Of a stretch of 64,000 bases of DNA, positions 1-8,500 are shown piece by piece (the first letter of the stretch is position 1; each line of letters starts with the position of its first letter). The stretch covers positions 57,883-121,882 of the forward strand of contig CAZKRM010000007.1 in NCBI GenBank assembly GCA_964555285.1, written 5' to 3'. The notes under the pieces are model-generated. The model worked only from the letters and a program-made list of their open reading frames with translations. It had not been told where the DNA came from and made no database searches. The translations under genes and the position numbers were made by a program. Source of the stretch: JBBIQV01 sp964555285. GTDB taxonomy: Bacteria; Nitrospirota; Nitrospiria; Nitrospirales; Nitrospiraceae.

Positions 1-1
1 G

Positions 2-253
2 ATATTGGGATTACGCGTTCCAGTGCAACTCACCGGGATTCACCTTCAGGGTGTGCTGTATGCAGCCGGCCACGTGACATTCGAGGGACAGCCTCGGCTC
101 CATGGTGCCCTCGTGTCGGAAGGAACACTCGTGAGCGGCACAAGCCCCGGCGGCAGACTCGAAGTCTGGTACGACTATGACCTATCCAGCGGGTTGTTAC
201 GCGGGATCCCGCTCGTGTACCCAGCATCTGGGACGCGGCAGGTGAAGTTGTAA
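2..253 (+). CDS. C-terminal end of a pilus-assembly-like protein (partial)
   Basis: The reading frame is already open at the left edge and ends with TAA at 253, so only the last ~83 residues are present. The visible part is beta-rich and glycine-rich (HLQGVLYAAGHVTFEG, then GRLEVWYDYDLSSG), like the C-terminal halves of PilX-type pilus accessory proteins, which carry such short repeated strands. It lies 47 bases before pilB on the same strand, so a pilus role is likely from context. No catalytic motif is visible. The family assignment is inference; the existence of the coding frame is well supported by the junction with the next ribosome binding site. Confidence 0.55.
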   Translation: MLGLRVPVQLTGIHLQGVLYAAGHVTFEGQPRLHGALVSEGTLVSGTSPGGRLEVWYDYDLSSGLLRGIPLVYPASGTRQVKL

Positions 254-300
254 AGGGTCACCTTTCATGATGCGGAAGTATCGGAAGGAGAACGTTGCTC

Positions 301-2073
301 ATGCTTGCGAGTGTTGAGTGTCATCACGTGAAGAAGGGGTCTACTTTGAAGGTGTCCGCTTATGAGGGGCTTGTGAGCCAAGGGTTCCTCAGCCAGACGG
401 AACTGCAAGTGGCGGTGAGGGAGGCCGGCATCGTGCCCGCCGGCTTGGAAGGCCTCCTTCTCAATAAATACCGTATCCCGAAGTCGGCGATCGGGAAGGC
501 ATTGAGCGAATATTACGAGTGCCCCTATGTGCCTTACGACGAGCGGGCGGCGGTCGACCAGGAGTTATTCAAGACGCTCAATGTCGATTATCTTCGACGC
601 CACTACTGGCTGCCGCTGCGGCGAGAGGGGAATATTCTCGATGTGATCATCGACAACCCGCACGATCTTGAGAGAGGGCTCGATATCCGGCGTGCCTTTC
701 CGGGCATGACCCATCGCTTGGCGGTTGGGCTCCGCAGCGATATCGAGCAGTTTCTCCTGGCCGCTACAGGCCGAGCGAGCGGTACGTCCCTCAACGACAT
801 CCTGGGGGAACTTGTCAGCGAGGCACAGGTGGAGCAGCGGGAGGAGGCGATTCCCGGGGGAGTCAGTGAGAACGATTGCGCCATCGTCCGATTAGCCAAT
901 CAGATTATTGTAGAGGCCGATCGGCTCGGGGCGTCCGACATCCACATCGAGCCCTACTCCGACCGCAAAGAAACAGCCGTCAGGCTTCGCGTGGACGGTA
1001 CCTGCGTCACGTACATGCGCATTCCGGCGGCCTATCGGCGCGCGATCGTCTCGCGCATCAAGATCATGGCGAATCTGGACATCGCGGAGCGGCGGAAGCC
1101 GCAGGATGGGAAGATACGCTTCAAGCTGAACGCCGACAAGGAAATCGAACTGCGTGTGGCCACCCTCCCCACAGCCGGCCACAATGAAGATGTCGTCATG
1201 CGGCTGCTGTCTGCCCAGGGGCCGATGCCGTTGGAGGCCATGGAGTTTGCCCCGCGCACCCTGCAGGCGCTGAAAGAGCTTGGCGAAAAGCCGTATGGCA
1301 TCATCTTATGCGTCGGCCCAACCGGTTCCGGGAAGACGACCACGCTGCATGCGTTGCTCGGCCACATCAATACGAACGAACGAAAGATCTGGACGGCTGA
1401 GGATCCTATCGAAATTACGCAGGAGGGCTTGCGGCAGGTTCAAGTTCATCCCAAAATCGGGTTCACCTTTGCGGCCGCCATGCGCGCCTTCTTGCGGGCT
1501 GACCCGGACGTCATCATGATCGGGGAAATGCGCGACAAGGAAACGGCGGATATCGCGATCGAAGCCTCGCTCACCGGCCATCTCGTGTTGAGCACCCTTC
1601 ACACTAATAGTGCCGTGGAAACGGTGGTCCGGCTGCTCGACCTCGGCTGCGATTCGTTCAACTTTGCGGATGCGATGTTGGGTGTGCTGGCCAAGCGTCT
1701 GTGCAAGCGGATCTGTCCGGAATGTAAGGAAGCCTATCATCCGGCTCTCCAAGAGTATGAGGACCTGGTGCGCGCGTACGGAGCCGCATATTGGGAGCAG
1801 TGCGGGATTCAGTACCGAACCGATTTTGAGTTGTACCGTGGGCGTGGGTGCGGGCTCTGCAATCAAACGGGCTTCAAAGGACGAGTGGCGCTCCATGAAC
1901 TCTTGCTCGGCTCGGAAGACATGAAGAACCTCATTCAGTCGAGAGCAAGAACAACGGAAATGTTGAGCCTCGCGAGAAAGGACGGCATGACCACGCTGGT
2001 CCAAGACGGCATTCACAAGGTCCTCCAGGGAATCACGACATTCAAGCAGGTCAGAGCGGTAGCGATGAAGTAG
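301..2073 (+). CDS. pilB: Type IV pilus assembly / type II secretion ATPase PilB (GspE family)
   Basis: Cytoplasmic hexameric ATPase that powers pilus extension. An N-terminal GspE/PilB N-domain (about residues 15-155) precedes the motor domain. Walker A is GPTGSGKTT (near residue 340), followed by the Asp-box, Walker B (DPDVIMIGEMRD) and His-box (LTGHLVLSTLHTN). A four-cysteine zinc site follows: CKRICPECK, then CGLC. The length of about 590 residues is normal. A strong GGAAGGAG lies at 283-290; ATG 301 is 10 bases after it and is preferred, but TTG 295 in the same frame (4 bases after) cannot be excluded. It sits upstream of the minor pseudopilin operon, with 203 bases between. Confidence 0.95.
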   Translation: MLASVECHHVKKGSTLKVSAYEGLVSQGFLSQTELQVAVREAGIVPAGLEGLLLNKYRIPKSAIGKALSEYYECPYVPYDERAAVDQELFKTLNVDYLRRHYWLPLRREGNILDVIIDNPHDLERGLDIRRAFPGMTHRLAVGLRSDIEQFLLAATGRASGTSLNDILGELVSEAQVEQREEAIPGGVSENDCAIVRLANQIIVEADRLGASDIHIEPYSDRKETAVRLRVDGTCVTYMRIPAAYRRAIVSRIKIMANLDIAERRKPQDGKIRFKLNADKEIELRVATLPTAGHNEDVVMRLLSAQGPMPLEAMEFAPRTLQALKELGEKPYGIILCVGPTGSGKTTTLHALLGHINTNERKIWTAEDPIEITQEGLRQVQVHPKIGFTFAAAMRAFLRADPDVIMIGEMRDKETADIAIEASLTGHLVLSTLHTNSAVETVVRLLDLGCDSFNFADAMLGVLAKRLCKRICPECKEAYHPALQEYEDLVRAYGAAYWEQCGIQYRTDFELYRGRGCGLCNQTGFKGRVALHELLLGSEDMKNLIQSRARTTEMLSLARKDGMTTLVQDGIHKVLQGITTFKQVRAVAMK

Positions 2074-2242
2074 AGCGGTTTCCGGCCAGATCCCTCCTGT
2101 TAGTATCTACGCCTGCACCTCCTGCCCGTTAGACGAAATTTGTCGCAACGTGCACGCGTGAACGTGCGATATTGTACTCTCCTCTAGTGATGTCTTTGCA
2201 GAGAAATCAATGAGTTAATGTTCGTTCTTCTTGGTAAAGCAT

Positions 2243-2257
2243 CGGCACAGCCCTTGC
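2243..2257 (+). promoter_or_regulatory. Sigma-54 (RpoN) promoter of the pseudopilin operon
   Basis: CGGCAC, five bases, TTGC: this matches the -24/-12 consensus (GGCAC-N5-TTGC) exactly, with GG at 2244-2245 and GC at 2256-2257. The predicted start is about 12 bases downstream (~2269), only a few bases before the ATG at 2277. A near-identical element precedes the multicopper oxidase at 58475-58489. The sequence match is direct; activity is inferred. Confidence 0.75.
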
Positions 2258-2276
2258 TCGGTTCTTTCCAGCCGCT

Positions 2277-2804
2277 ATGTGTACCTATTTGCCAAAGACT
2301 CACGGAAAGCGGGCCCACCAGGGTGGATTTACACTCGTCGAGATGATGGTCGCCTCAGGAATCATCACACTCGTTGCAGCGATCGCCGTTCCGAATTATC
2401 TCCAATGGCATGCGAGATATCAGCTTCGTGAAGCTACGGTTGAGCTCAATACCCATCTCAATCTTGCACGAATGGCGGCCATGAATAGGAACATAACCGT
2501 TCGAGTGGCCCTCGCACTGACCGGAGGCACAGTCACGATCAATACGACCGATACGACCGGGGCAGTGGTAGTCCTTCCGCCCGTGACGTTCCCGACGAAC
2601 GTCACGGATGTGCGGGATGCCGCTACGCCGGATACGAACCCGACTCCGCCTCCTGTCGTCATCCAATTCACCTCGCTGGGCCTTCAGGGCACAGGGAGTT
2701 CGCCTCTCCCAGTTCGAATTAAAAACAGCAACGGGTTGACCTATTCGGTGGCTGTCACGGCAGGTGGAAAGGCGAGTTGGTGCGTAAAGGCCACTTGTCC
2801 GTAA
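2277..2804 (+). CDS. fimT: GspH/FimT-type minor pseudopilin
   Basis: A 175-residue prepilin-like protein. The class III signal is clear: a short basic leader ending HQGG, then FTLVEMM and a hydrophobic helix (residues 18-42), so PilD would cut after the glycine and methylate Phe; Glu+5 is present. The rest is a predicted beta-rich globular head ending with a Cys pair (WCVKATC). It is the first gene after the sigma-54 promoter and is followed within 12 bases by pilV. FimT/FimU-like proteins prime the pilus tip. The ATG has no clear Shine-Dalgarno, and the predicted transcript start lies only a few bases upstream, so translation may be nearly leaderless. Confidence 0.88.
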   Translation: MCTYLPKTHGKRAHQGGFTLVEMMVASGIITLVAAIAVPNYLQWHARYQLREATVELNTHLNLARMAAMNRNITVRVALALTGGTVTINTTDTTGAVVVLPPVTFPTNVTDVRDAATPDTNPTPPPVVIQFTSLGLQGTGSSPLPVRIKNSNGLTYSVAVTAGGKASWCVKATCP

Positions 2805-2840
2805 GCTGATGATCGAATGAATGTTCGAGCAAAGGACTCC

Positions 2841-3320
2841 ATGCGGCAGAATGGACAAACGGGATTTACCTTGATCGAAGGGATGATAGCGGCGGCAATG
2901 CTCACAACGGGGCTCTTGGCGCTCGCCGGTATGCAAGGAATGTCGTTAGCCAGAAATGTGGATGCAAAGGAATTAACGATCGTGACCAATCTCGCAGCGG
3001 ACATGATCGAGCGAATCCGATTCAATCGGCTGCAAGCAGCAACGTATGCGAACATCGACACAATGGTTCCATCGACCTGTAATGCCGCTACGATGCAAGC
3101 AATGGCGATTGGTGACTGCACCCAGTGGGCGGCGCTCGTCAACGCGTCGACCTTACCCGGCGTAATGGGCCTCGTTCAGGTGGTCAACCCATTCGGACCT
3201 ACAGTCTTGAATCAGACTCAAGTGACGGTGCGCATCAACTGGACTGGGGGTGCGAAGGGGGAGGGCATTGTGGTCCGTAACAGGACAATCGCTATGTCGG
3301 CGATTGTGGGACCGGAATAA
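2841..3320 (+). CDS. pilV: PilV-type minor pseudopilin
   Basis: Prepilin motif TGFTLIEGMIAAAML near the N-terminus, with the hydrophobic N-helix and Glu+5. The following segment (LARNVDAKELTIVTNLAADMIERIRFNR) has the spacing typical of PilV proteins. It would be processed by PilD and join FimT, PilW and PilX in the tip-priming complex with PilY1. ATG 2841 has AAAGGA four bases upstream and is preferred; an in-frame ATG at 2817 has no good binding site. Stop TAA is directly followed by the pilW ATG, consistent with translational coupling. Confidence 0.87.
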   Translation: MRQNGQTGFTLIEGMIAAAMLTTGLLALAGMQGMSLARNVDAKELTIVTNLAADMIERIRFNRLQAATYANIDTMVPSTCNAATMQAMAIGDCTQWAALVNASTLPGVMGLVQVVNPFGPTVLNQTQVTVRINWTGGAKGEGIVVRNRTIAMSAIVGPE

Positions 3321-4457
3321 ATGGATAACCATCGCATTCAGGCTATGGGCGTAATCAAACTCTTTACACAGCCCGCTTCCAACCATTGGTGCGGCTGGGG
3401 GGAGTGGCAAGACGAGAAAGGGTTTACCCTGGTTGAGATGTTGACGGGGCTCGTCATCGCGGTCGCTGTTATTGCCGCAGGGTTCGTGACGCTCACCACG
3501 AGCAACAAGGCGACGATCACAAACGATCAAGTGGCAGAAACCCAACAGAACGCTCGCGTCGCCATGGAGTTGATCTCACGGGACATCAAACTTGCCGGAT
3601 TCGGTTTCACCGGAACTACCGTAGGCAACTGCCAGGTCGGAACCAGCAATGTGCCGATTGTTCCGCTTGATAATGCGGTAGCCGGTCCTGACGCAGGCCC
3701 GGATCAAGTCAGGCTCGTCGTACCTATGACGAATACAGCAACTCCAGCGTGGACGCTCGCGAATCAAGTCACCGGCGGTGTAGGAGCCAACGTCATCGCT
3801 CTTCAGGTAGGCGCGGGAAACGATATGGCAAACGCCGGCCTCGTTGCCGATGTGGTCAGCGGCTCAATCATTTCGATCGGCGGGGTGATTTCCGCAAAAG
3901 TCACGGCCAGGACCAACGATCAGCTCACGCTCGAAACTCCCATCGGTCAGGGGGTGTTTACGGTTGGAACACCGGTCTACCTGCTCCAATGCGTCACCTA
4001 TGCGATAGCGAACGGCAATCCTCCTTGCGGGGGGAATGGCCCTTGCCTCACAAGGAATGGAGTGGCGATAGCGGACGGCGTCGAAGATATGCAGTTAGCC
4101 TATGGTTGCGACGGATGTGTCTCGACGATCAACAGTGGCGTGCCGGATGGGGTGATAGACAATCAGGATGCTGTGGCCGGATTTAACACCGGAGATTTCA
4201 TCACGAACAACAATTGGGCGACCTCGCCGCTTGTGCCGGCCTCGATCCGTCTCGTGCAAATCAACGTGGTGGCGAGGCAGATGGCGTCAGACCAGGGCCT
4301 AGGCGAGCGCAATACACCGGGAACAAACATGGCCGGGCCGGTTGTCGTCAGCGATCACAATCCGTCCAACGATGTCGGGTACGATGCAACAACCTACTCG
4401 CAGTTTCGCCGTCGCCTGATAACTCGGACTGTGCAGGTGAGAAACCTTGGTCTCTAG
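3321..4457 (+). CDS. pilW: PilW-type minor pseudopilin
   Basis: A 378-residue protein with a long leader (about 35 residues) before the prepilin cleavage motif KGFTLVEML, then a hydrophobic helix and the motif QQNARVAMELISRDIKLAGFGF, which is characteristic of PilW. The remainder is Thr/Asn/Val-rich beta structure with several cysteine pairs (CDGCVS), probably disulphides of the exposed head. It starts directly after the pilV stop codon. Same operon and same predicted tip complex as the neighbours. Confidence 0.88.
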   Translation: MDNHRIQAMGVIKLFTQPASNHWCGWGEWQDEKGFTLVEMLTGLVIAVAVIAAGFVTLTTSNKATITNDQVAETQQNARVAMELISRDIKLAGFGFTGTTVGNCQVGTSNVPIVPLDNAVAGPDAGPDQVRLVVPMTNTATPAWTLANQVTGGVGANVIALQVGAGNDMANAGLVADVVSGSIISIGGVISAKVTARTNDQLTLETPIGQGVFTVGTPVYLLQCVTYAIANGNPPCGGNGPCLTRNGVAIADGVEDMQLAYGCDGCVSTINSGVPDGVIDNQDAVAGFNTGDFITNNNWATSPLVPASIRLVQINVVARQMASDQGLGERNTPGTNMAGPVVVSDHNPSNDVGYDATTYSQFRRRLITRTVQVRNLGL

Positions 4458-4510
4458 AGGCGGGCTGTCGGCGAACGCGCAATGAATGGGCAGATGAGGA
4501 GCGGCACATC

Positions 4511-5122
4511 ATGAAGGGGCTCATGAGGCGCATGGTCGTGTCCGACCAAGGCGGCATGGCGTTGCTCACCGTCTTGTTGTTGTTGTTGATTATGACCGTG
4601 ATCGGCATCGGCGCGATGACCGTCACGGGATTGGAGAACCGCATGGCTGGTTTTTTACAGACCGGCGAGGCCAGCGCCCAACTTGCCGATACCTGTATGG
4701 GTACGGCAGTGAATGTCATTCAACAGACCATTGCGGTACACGAGCTTCCGCTCGCGTTGCGCAGCGATCAGGTACCGTCCGGCCCTGTCCCTCAGGCCAA
4801 TTTCGACCTGACGAACCGGGAAATTATGGGCTTCCCTCTTCTCAGCGGCGCTCCGTCTGAAAACAATGGAGATGCGGCCACCAGCGCGCCGAATATTTCT
4901 CAAGTGATCAACAACTACCAGGTCGATGGAGACATCGATCGCCTCTATCAGGAACATGTGCCAGGGTGCGACAGCTCTTTCGGCAATAGTTGCACGAGAT
5001 ATATCTATCGTGTCACCTGCGTGGCGACGCAAACGGCGACCGGGGCTTCCAGCCAAATCATCGCGACGTATGGGTGCACAACCATGTCGAGCACTCTGGG
5101 CGGCTGCGTCAAGAAATTCTAG
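4511..5122 (+). CDS. pilX: PilX-type pilus assembly protein
   Basis: About 203 residues. A short basic N-terminus is followed by MALLTVLLLLLIMTVIGIGAM, the PilX N-domain transmembrane helix, and by TGLENRMAGFLQ with the conserved Asn-Arg-Met. This N-domain lacks the standard FTLxE motif, as usual for PilX. GAGGAG lies nine bases before ATG 4511; a longer upstream frame is open but is antisense-like inside pilW. Six cysteines in the C-terminal half suggest disulphides. The stop overlaps the AGGAGG of the next gene. Confidence 0.85.
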   Translation: MKGLMRRMVVSDQGGMALLTVLLLLLIMTVIGIGAMTVTGLENRMAGFLQTGEASAQLADTCMGTAVNVIQQTIAVHELPLALRSDQVPSGPVPQANFDLTNREIMGFPLLSGAPSENNGDAATSAPNISQVINNYQVDGDIDRLYQEHVPGCDSSFGNSCTRYIYRVTCVATQTATGASSQIIATYGCTTMSSTLGGCVKKF

Positions 5123-5132
5123 GAGGCACACC

Positions 5133-5492
5133 ATGGGAGAACGGTTCAAGAAAGACGAAATGGCTCCCGGACGAATGCAAGCGCCTTCCATAAGAAACAA
5201 GGCGATGTGGGCGATCTTAGGGGTGCTGGCCGTCAGCGCTGTCGCGGCTACGAGTTGGGCGCAATCACTCAGTTCCCCATCGACGGCTGGATTTCAGACC
5301 GGAGAAGTCGGGTCGAGCAGCGACAAGCACATGGTGATCGATCACAAGTCGTATGCCGTCAGTCCTGAAGTGAAGGTCACAGACGACGAGGGAGGGACGC
5401 GCGAATACAAGCAGGTGGGGCCAGATCAGATCGTCATGTTTCATCTCAAGAATGGACAAATCGACCAATTGATCATCGTTCTACCTAAGTGA
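5133..5492 (+). CDS. Small secreted protein between pilX and pilY1 (PilY2-like?)
   Basis: 119 residues with a perfect AGGAGG (5121-5126) overlapping the pilX stop. An uncleaved-looking basic N-terminus precedes a hydrophobic segment (MWAILGVLAVSAVAATSWAQ) with a possible signal-peptidase site after AQ. The mature part is short and ends in a compact strand-rich domain (VIDHKSYAVSPEVKV ... NGQIDQLIIVLPK). Its size, its place next to pilY1 and the pattern of a short basic/acidic strand domain recall PilY2, but the similarity is weak and the order differs from Pseudomonas, where PilY2 follows PilY1. Function unassigned beyond pilus context. Confidence 0.75.
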   Translation: MGERFKKDEMAPGRMQAPSIRNKAMWAILGVLAVSAVAATSWAQSLSSPSTAGFQTGEVGSSSDKHMVIDHKSYAVSPEVKVTDDEGGTREYKQVGPDQIVMFHLKNGQIDQLIIVLPK

Positions 5493-5521
5493 ATAGAAAA
5501 GAGCCAGCGAGGAGGAACACC

Positions 5522-8500
5522 ATGAATCGCCACGCTCGAAATTCTACAACGCTCGGTGTTGTGCTATTCGCGCTCCTCCTTACAGCCGTCGGTTGCCTTG
5601 AGTCGGCAGAAGTGAACGCTCAGGCGGTGCCTCCTCCGGTGATGACGGACTACGCCGCGACTCCTCCATTTGTCACAAACGCCGTTTCCCCGAACATACT
5701 GCTCCTCGTGGACAACTCGGGGAGTATGAACGATAGGGCCTATCCGGCCACCTTCGATCCAACAAAAACATACAACGGTCTTTTTGCGGCTGAGGAGTGT
5801 TATGCCTACGCCGGCGGCACGTTCTCGCCAGACTCGGCGGCGAATCCTGCGACGATGCCGGCGGGAGGATGGACCTGCACCGGGAACACTTCGTATCCCT
5901 GGTCTGGTAATCTGTTGAACTATGCGGCTCAACGGCGGATCGATATTGTGAAGTATGTCATGGTGGGGGGCATGTGCACCGTCGCAAGGGCGGCGGACTA
6001 CTCCTGTACATCTGTAAGGGGCCAGAATTCCTTCAATTCTTCCGCTTGCTGTGCGAACCAGGTCCAATCGGTCACGGTTGCGCAAGCGACCGGCCGCATG
6101 CCGTCCGCTCTGATTCCAGGAGCGGGCAGCGTGTATTTCCACATGGTGGGAAGCGTATCCACGCTTCGCGGGAAATTCTGTGTAAAGTCCAACAACACCC
6201 CGCCCACGAGTGACACCAACTGTGGTTCCTCCAACCTCTTTAGCATTGTGGCCAGCCATCCCGAAACCACTACCGGAGTGGTCCAGCAATTGGGGACAAA
6301 GGCCCGGCTTGGTTTGATGGAATTTAAAGGAGCCGGCGATGGGGGGCAGGTTCTGGCCGATGTGGGCGCGGGGGTGAGCAGTTTGGTGACGGCCGTTGAG
6401 ACGACGGTCCCCTCGACGTGGACCCCGTTGGCGGAATCGCTCTACGAGGCGACGCGATACTTCGCGCAGATCGCTCCGGCGTATACCAGTTCCGACTACT
6501 CCTACACGGTCACGACTCGCGACCCCTACTACTTCGTGGCTCCGCAATGGGCCGGCACCTCGGCTTACGTGAGCTGTTGCAAGAGCTTCGTGATCATCTT
6601 CACCGACGGCGAGCCCACCCAGGATCTGAACGTCCCTCCGTCCATGAAGGATAAGGCGCACGCGATCCACGGGGGCCACTGCACGGGCGCCACGACAGCG
6701 GACCCCTGCACGCCGCACAAGACGAATTACGCTAACAGCGGGTCGCACTATCTCGATGACGTGGCCTACTACGCCCATACCACTGACTTGCGACAAGGCA
6801 CCCTTCCGCAAATCAATCTGAATGACTCTAACGCGACGGGGAAAGACTTGACAGGCATGCAGAACCTGACGGTCTATACGTTCTACGCATTCGGTCAGGC
6901 GATCGGGCGGGAGATCCTGCAGTCGGCGGCGAAGGCCGGTGGGTTTGAAGACCGCAACGGGAACAATCTGCCCGATCAAACGGAGGAGTGGGACAAGATC
7001 AACAATACGACGGGGGCGGCAGGCAGCGACGGCATTCCCGATACGTACTTCGAGTCGGCTGATGCGGATGATCTTCGGGACCGTTTGATGGCGACGATCG
7101 CCAGCATCCTGAAGCAGAGCGCATCAGGTACCGCGGTGTCGGTCCTGGCCACTTCTTCCACCGGTGAAGGGGCCCTCTACCAATCCTTCTTCTTTCCAAC
7201 CCAGTTCGAAGGCTTGAACGAAATCAAGTGGGCGGGGTACACGCAAGGGTTGTTCATCGATACCTACGGGAACCTCCGAGAAGACACGGTTAAAGACGGA
7301 CGGTTGGTCTACGACCAGGACTATATCGTTCAGACGAAGTTCGATTCTGCCACCGGCAGCGTGTTGGTTGATCGGTTCAGAGATGTCTCCCCCGCAGACG
7401 GGAAACCGGATACGGTTTTGCCTTTTGAAACGGTGCCTCTCACCGATATTCAAAGCATTTGGGAAGCGGGCAAGATCTTGGCCGAACGGACCACGAGGCG
7501 GACCATTCTGACATGGGTCGACAAGGATAACGATGGTTTCGTGGATAGCGGCGAAGAGGTGGAGTTCGATGCCGATCCCAGCGGGGTCGACAATTCGACG
7601 TTGTTGGCTCCCTATGTGCGTGCCGGTACTGCGCCGTATACCTCAGCGAATATCATCAACTTCGTTCGAGGCAACCAAATTGCCGGTCTTCGTGACCGCC
7701 AGCTCACAGTAAACGGCACGTTACGGGTCTGGAAATTCGGCGACCCCGTCCATTCCACCCCCACAATCGTAGGACCCCCGGCGCAAAGTTTCGATCTGGT
7801 CTACGGGGATTCCTCGTACAACACCTTCTATAAAGCCTACAGAACCCGTCGCCAGGTCGCTTTCGTGGGGGCGAACGACGGGATGCTGCACGCCTTCAAC
7901 GTGGGGTTCTATCGCGCCGGCGACGATGCCTGTACGCCTGCGGTCGAACACGGTTATTTTCTGAAAGAGAACGTCTCCGAAACCAGCACGATCTGTCCCA
8001 AAATCGATACCGCAGGCAAGCCGCTTGGAGAAGAGTTGTGGGCCTTTATTCCCTATCAGTTGCTGCCACAGCTCCAGTGGCTGACACGGGCTGATTACTC
8101 CCATGTGTACTACGTCGATTTGAAACCCCGGGTATTCGACGTGCGTGTGTTCTGCGATGGAGCGAATGGGCCGACAACCTGCCAGGCCGGCCAGTCCGGA
8201 GTGTCCCACCCTATGGGCTGGGGCACGATCCTGATTGGTGGGTTCCGGATGGGCGGGAGTTGCGGAACCTGTACAGCCGGCACAGGGGCGCCTCCCATGC
8301 GAGTCAAGACGGATTTTAACGGTAACGGCAACGACACTGATCCAAACGACGACCGGTACTTCTACAGCGCCTATTTCGCGTTGGATATCACTGATCCCGA
8401 ACAGCCTCCCAAGCTGCTCTGGAGTTTCACGAGCACCGGTCTTGGGTTGACCACAAGCTTCCCGTCGGTCTTGCGCGTCTTGAGTTCGACTCTGACGGAC

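Noticed and set aside
5564..6979. Long open frame on the minus strand opposite pilY1 (471 codons)
   Set aside because: It is the antisense shadow of a strongly conserved gene in GC-rich sequence, arginine-rich and without motifs or a ribosome binding site. The same holds for the frames opposite pilY1 (7721-8854) and opposite the oxidase (59662-61722).
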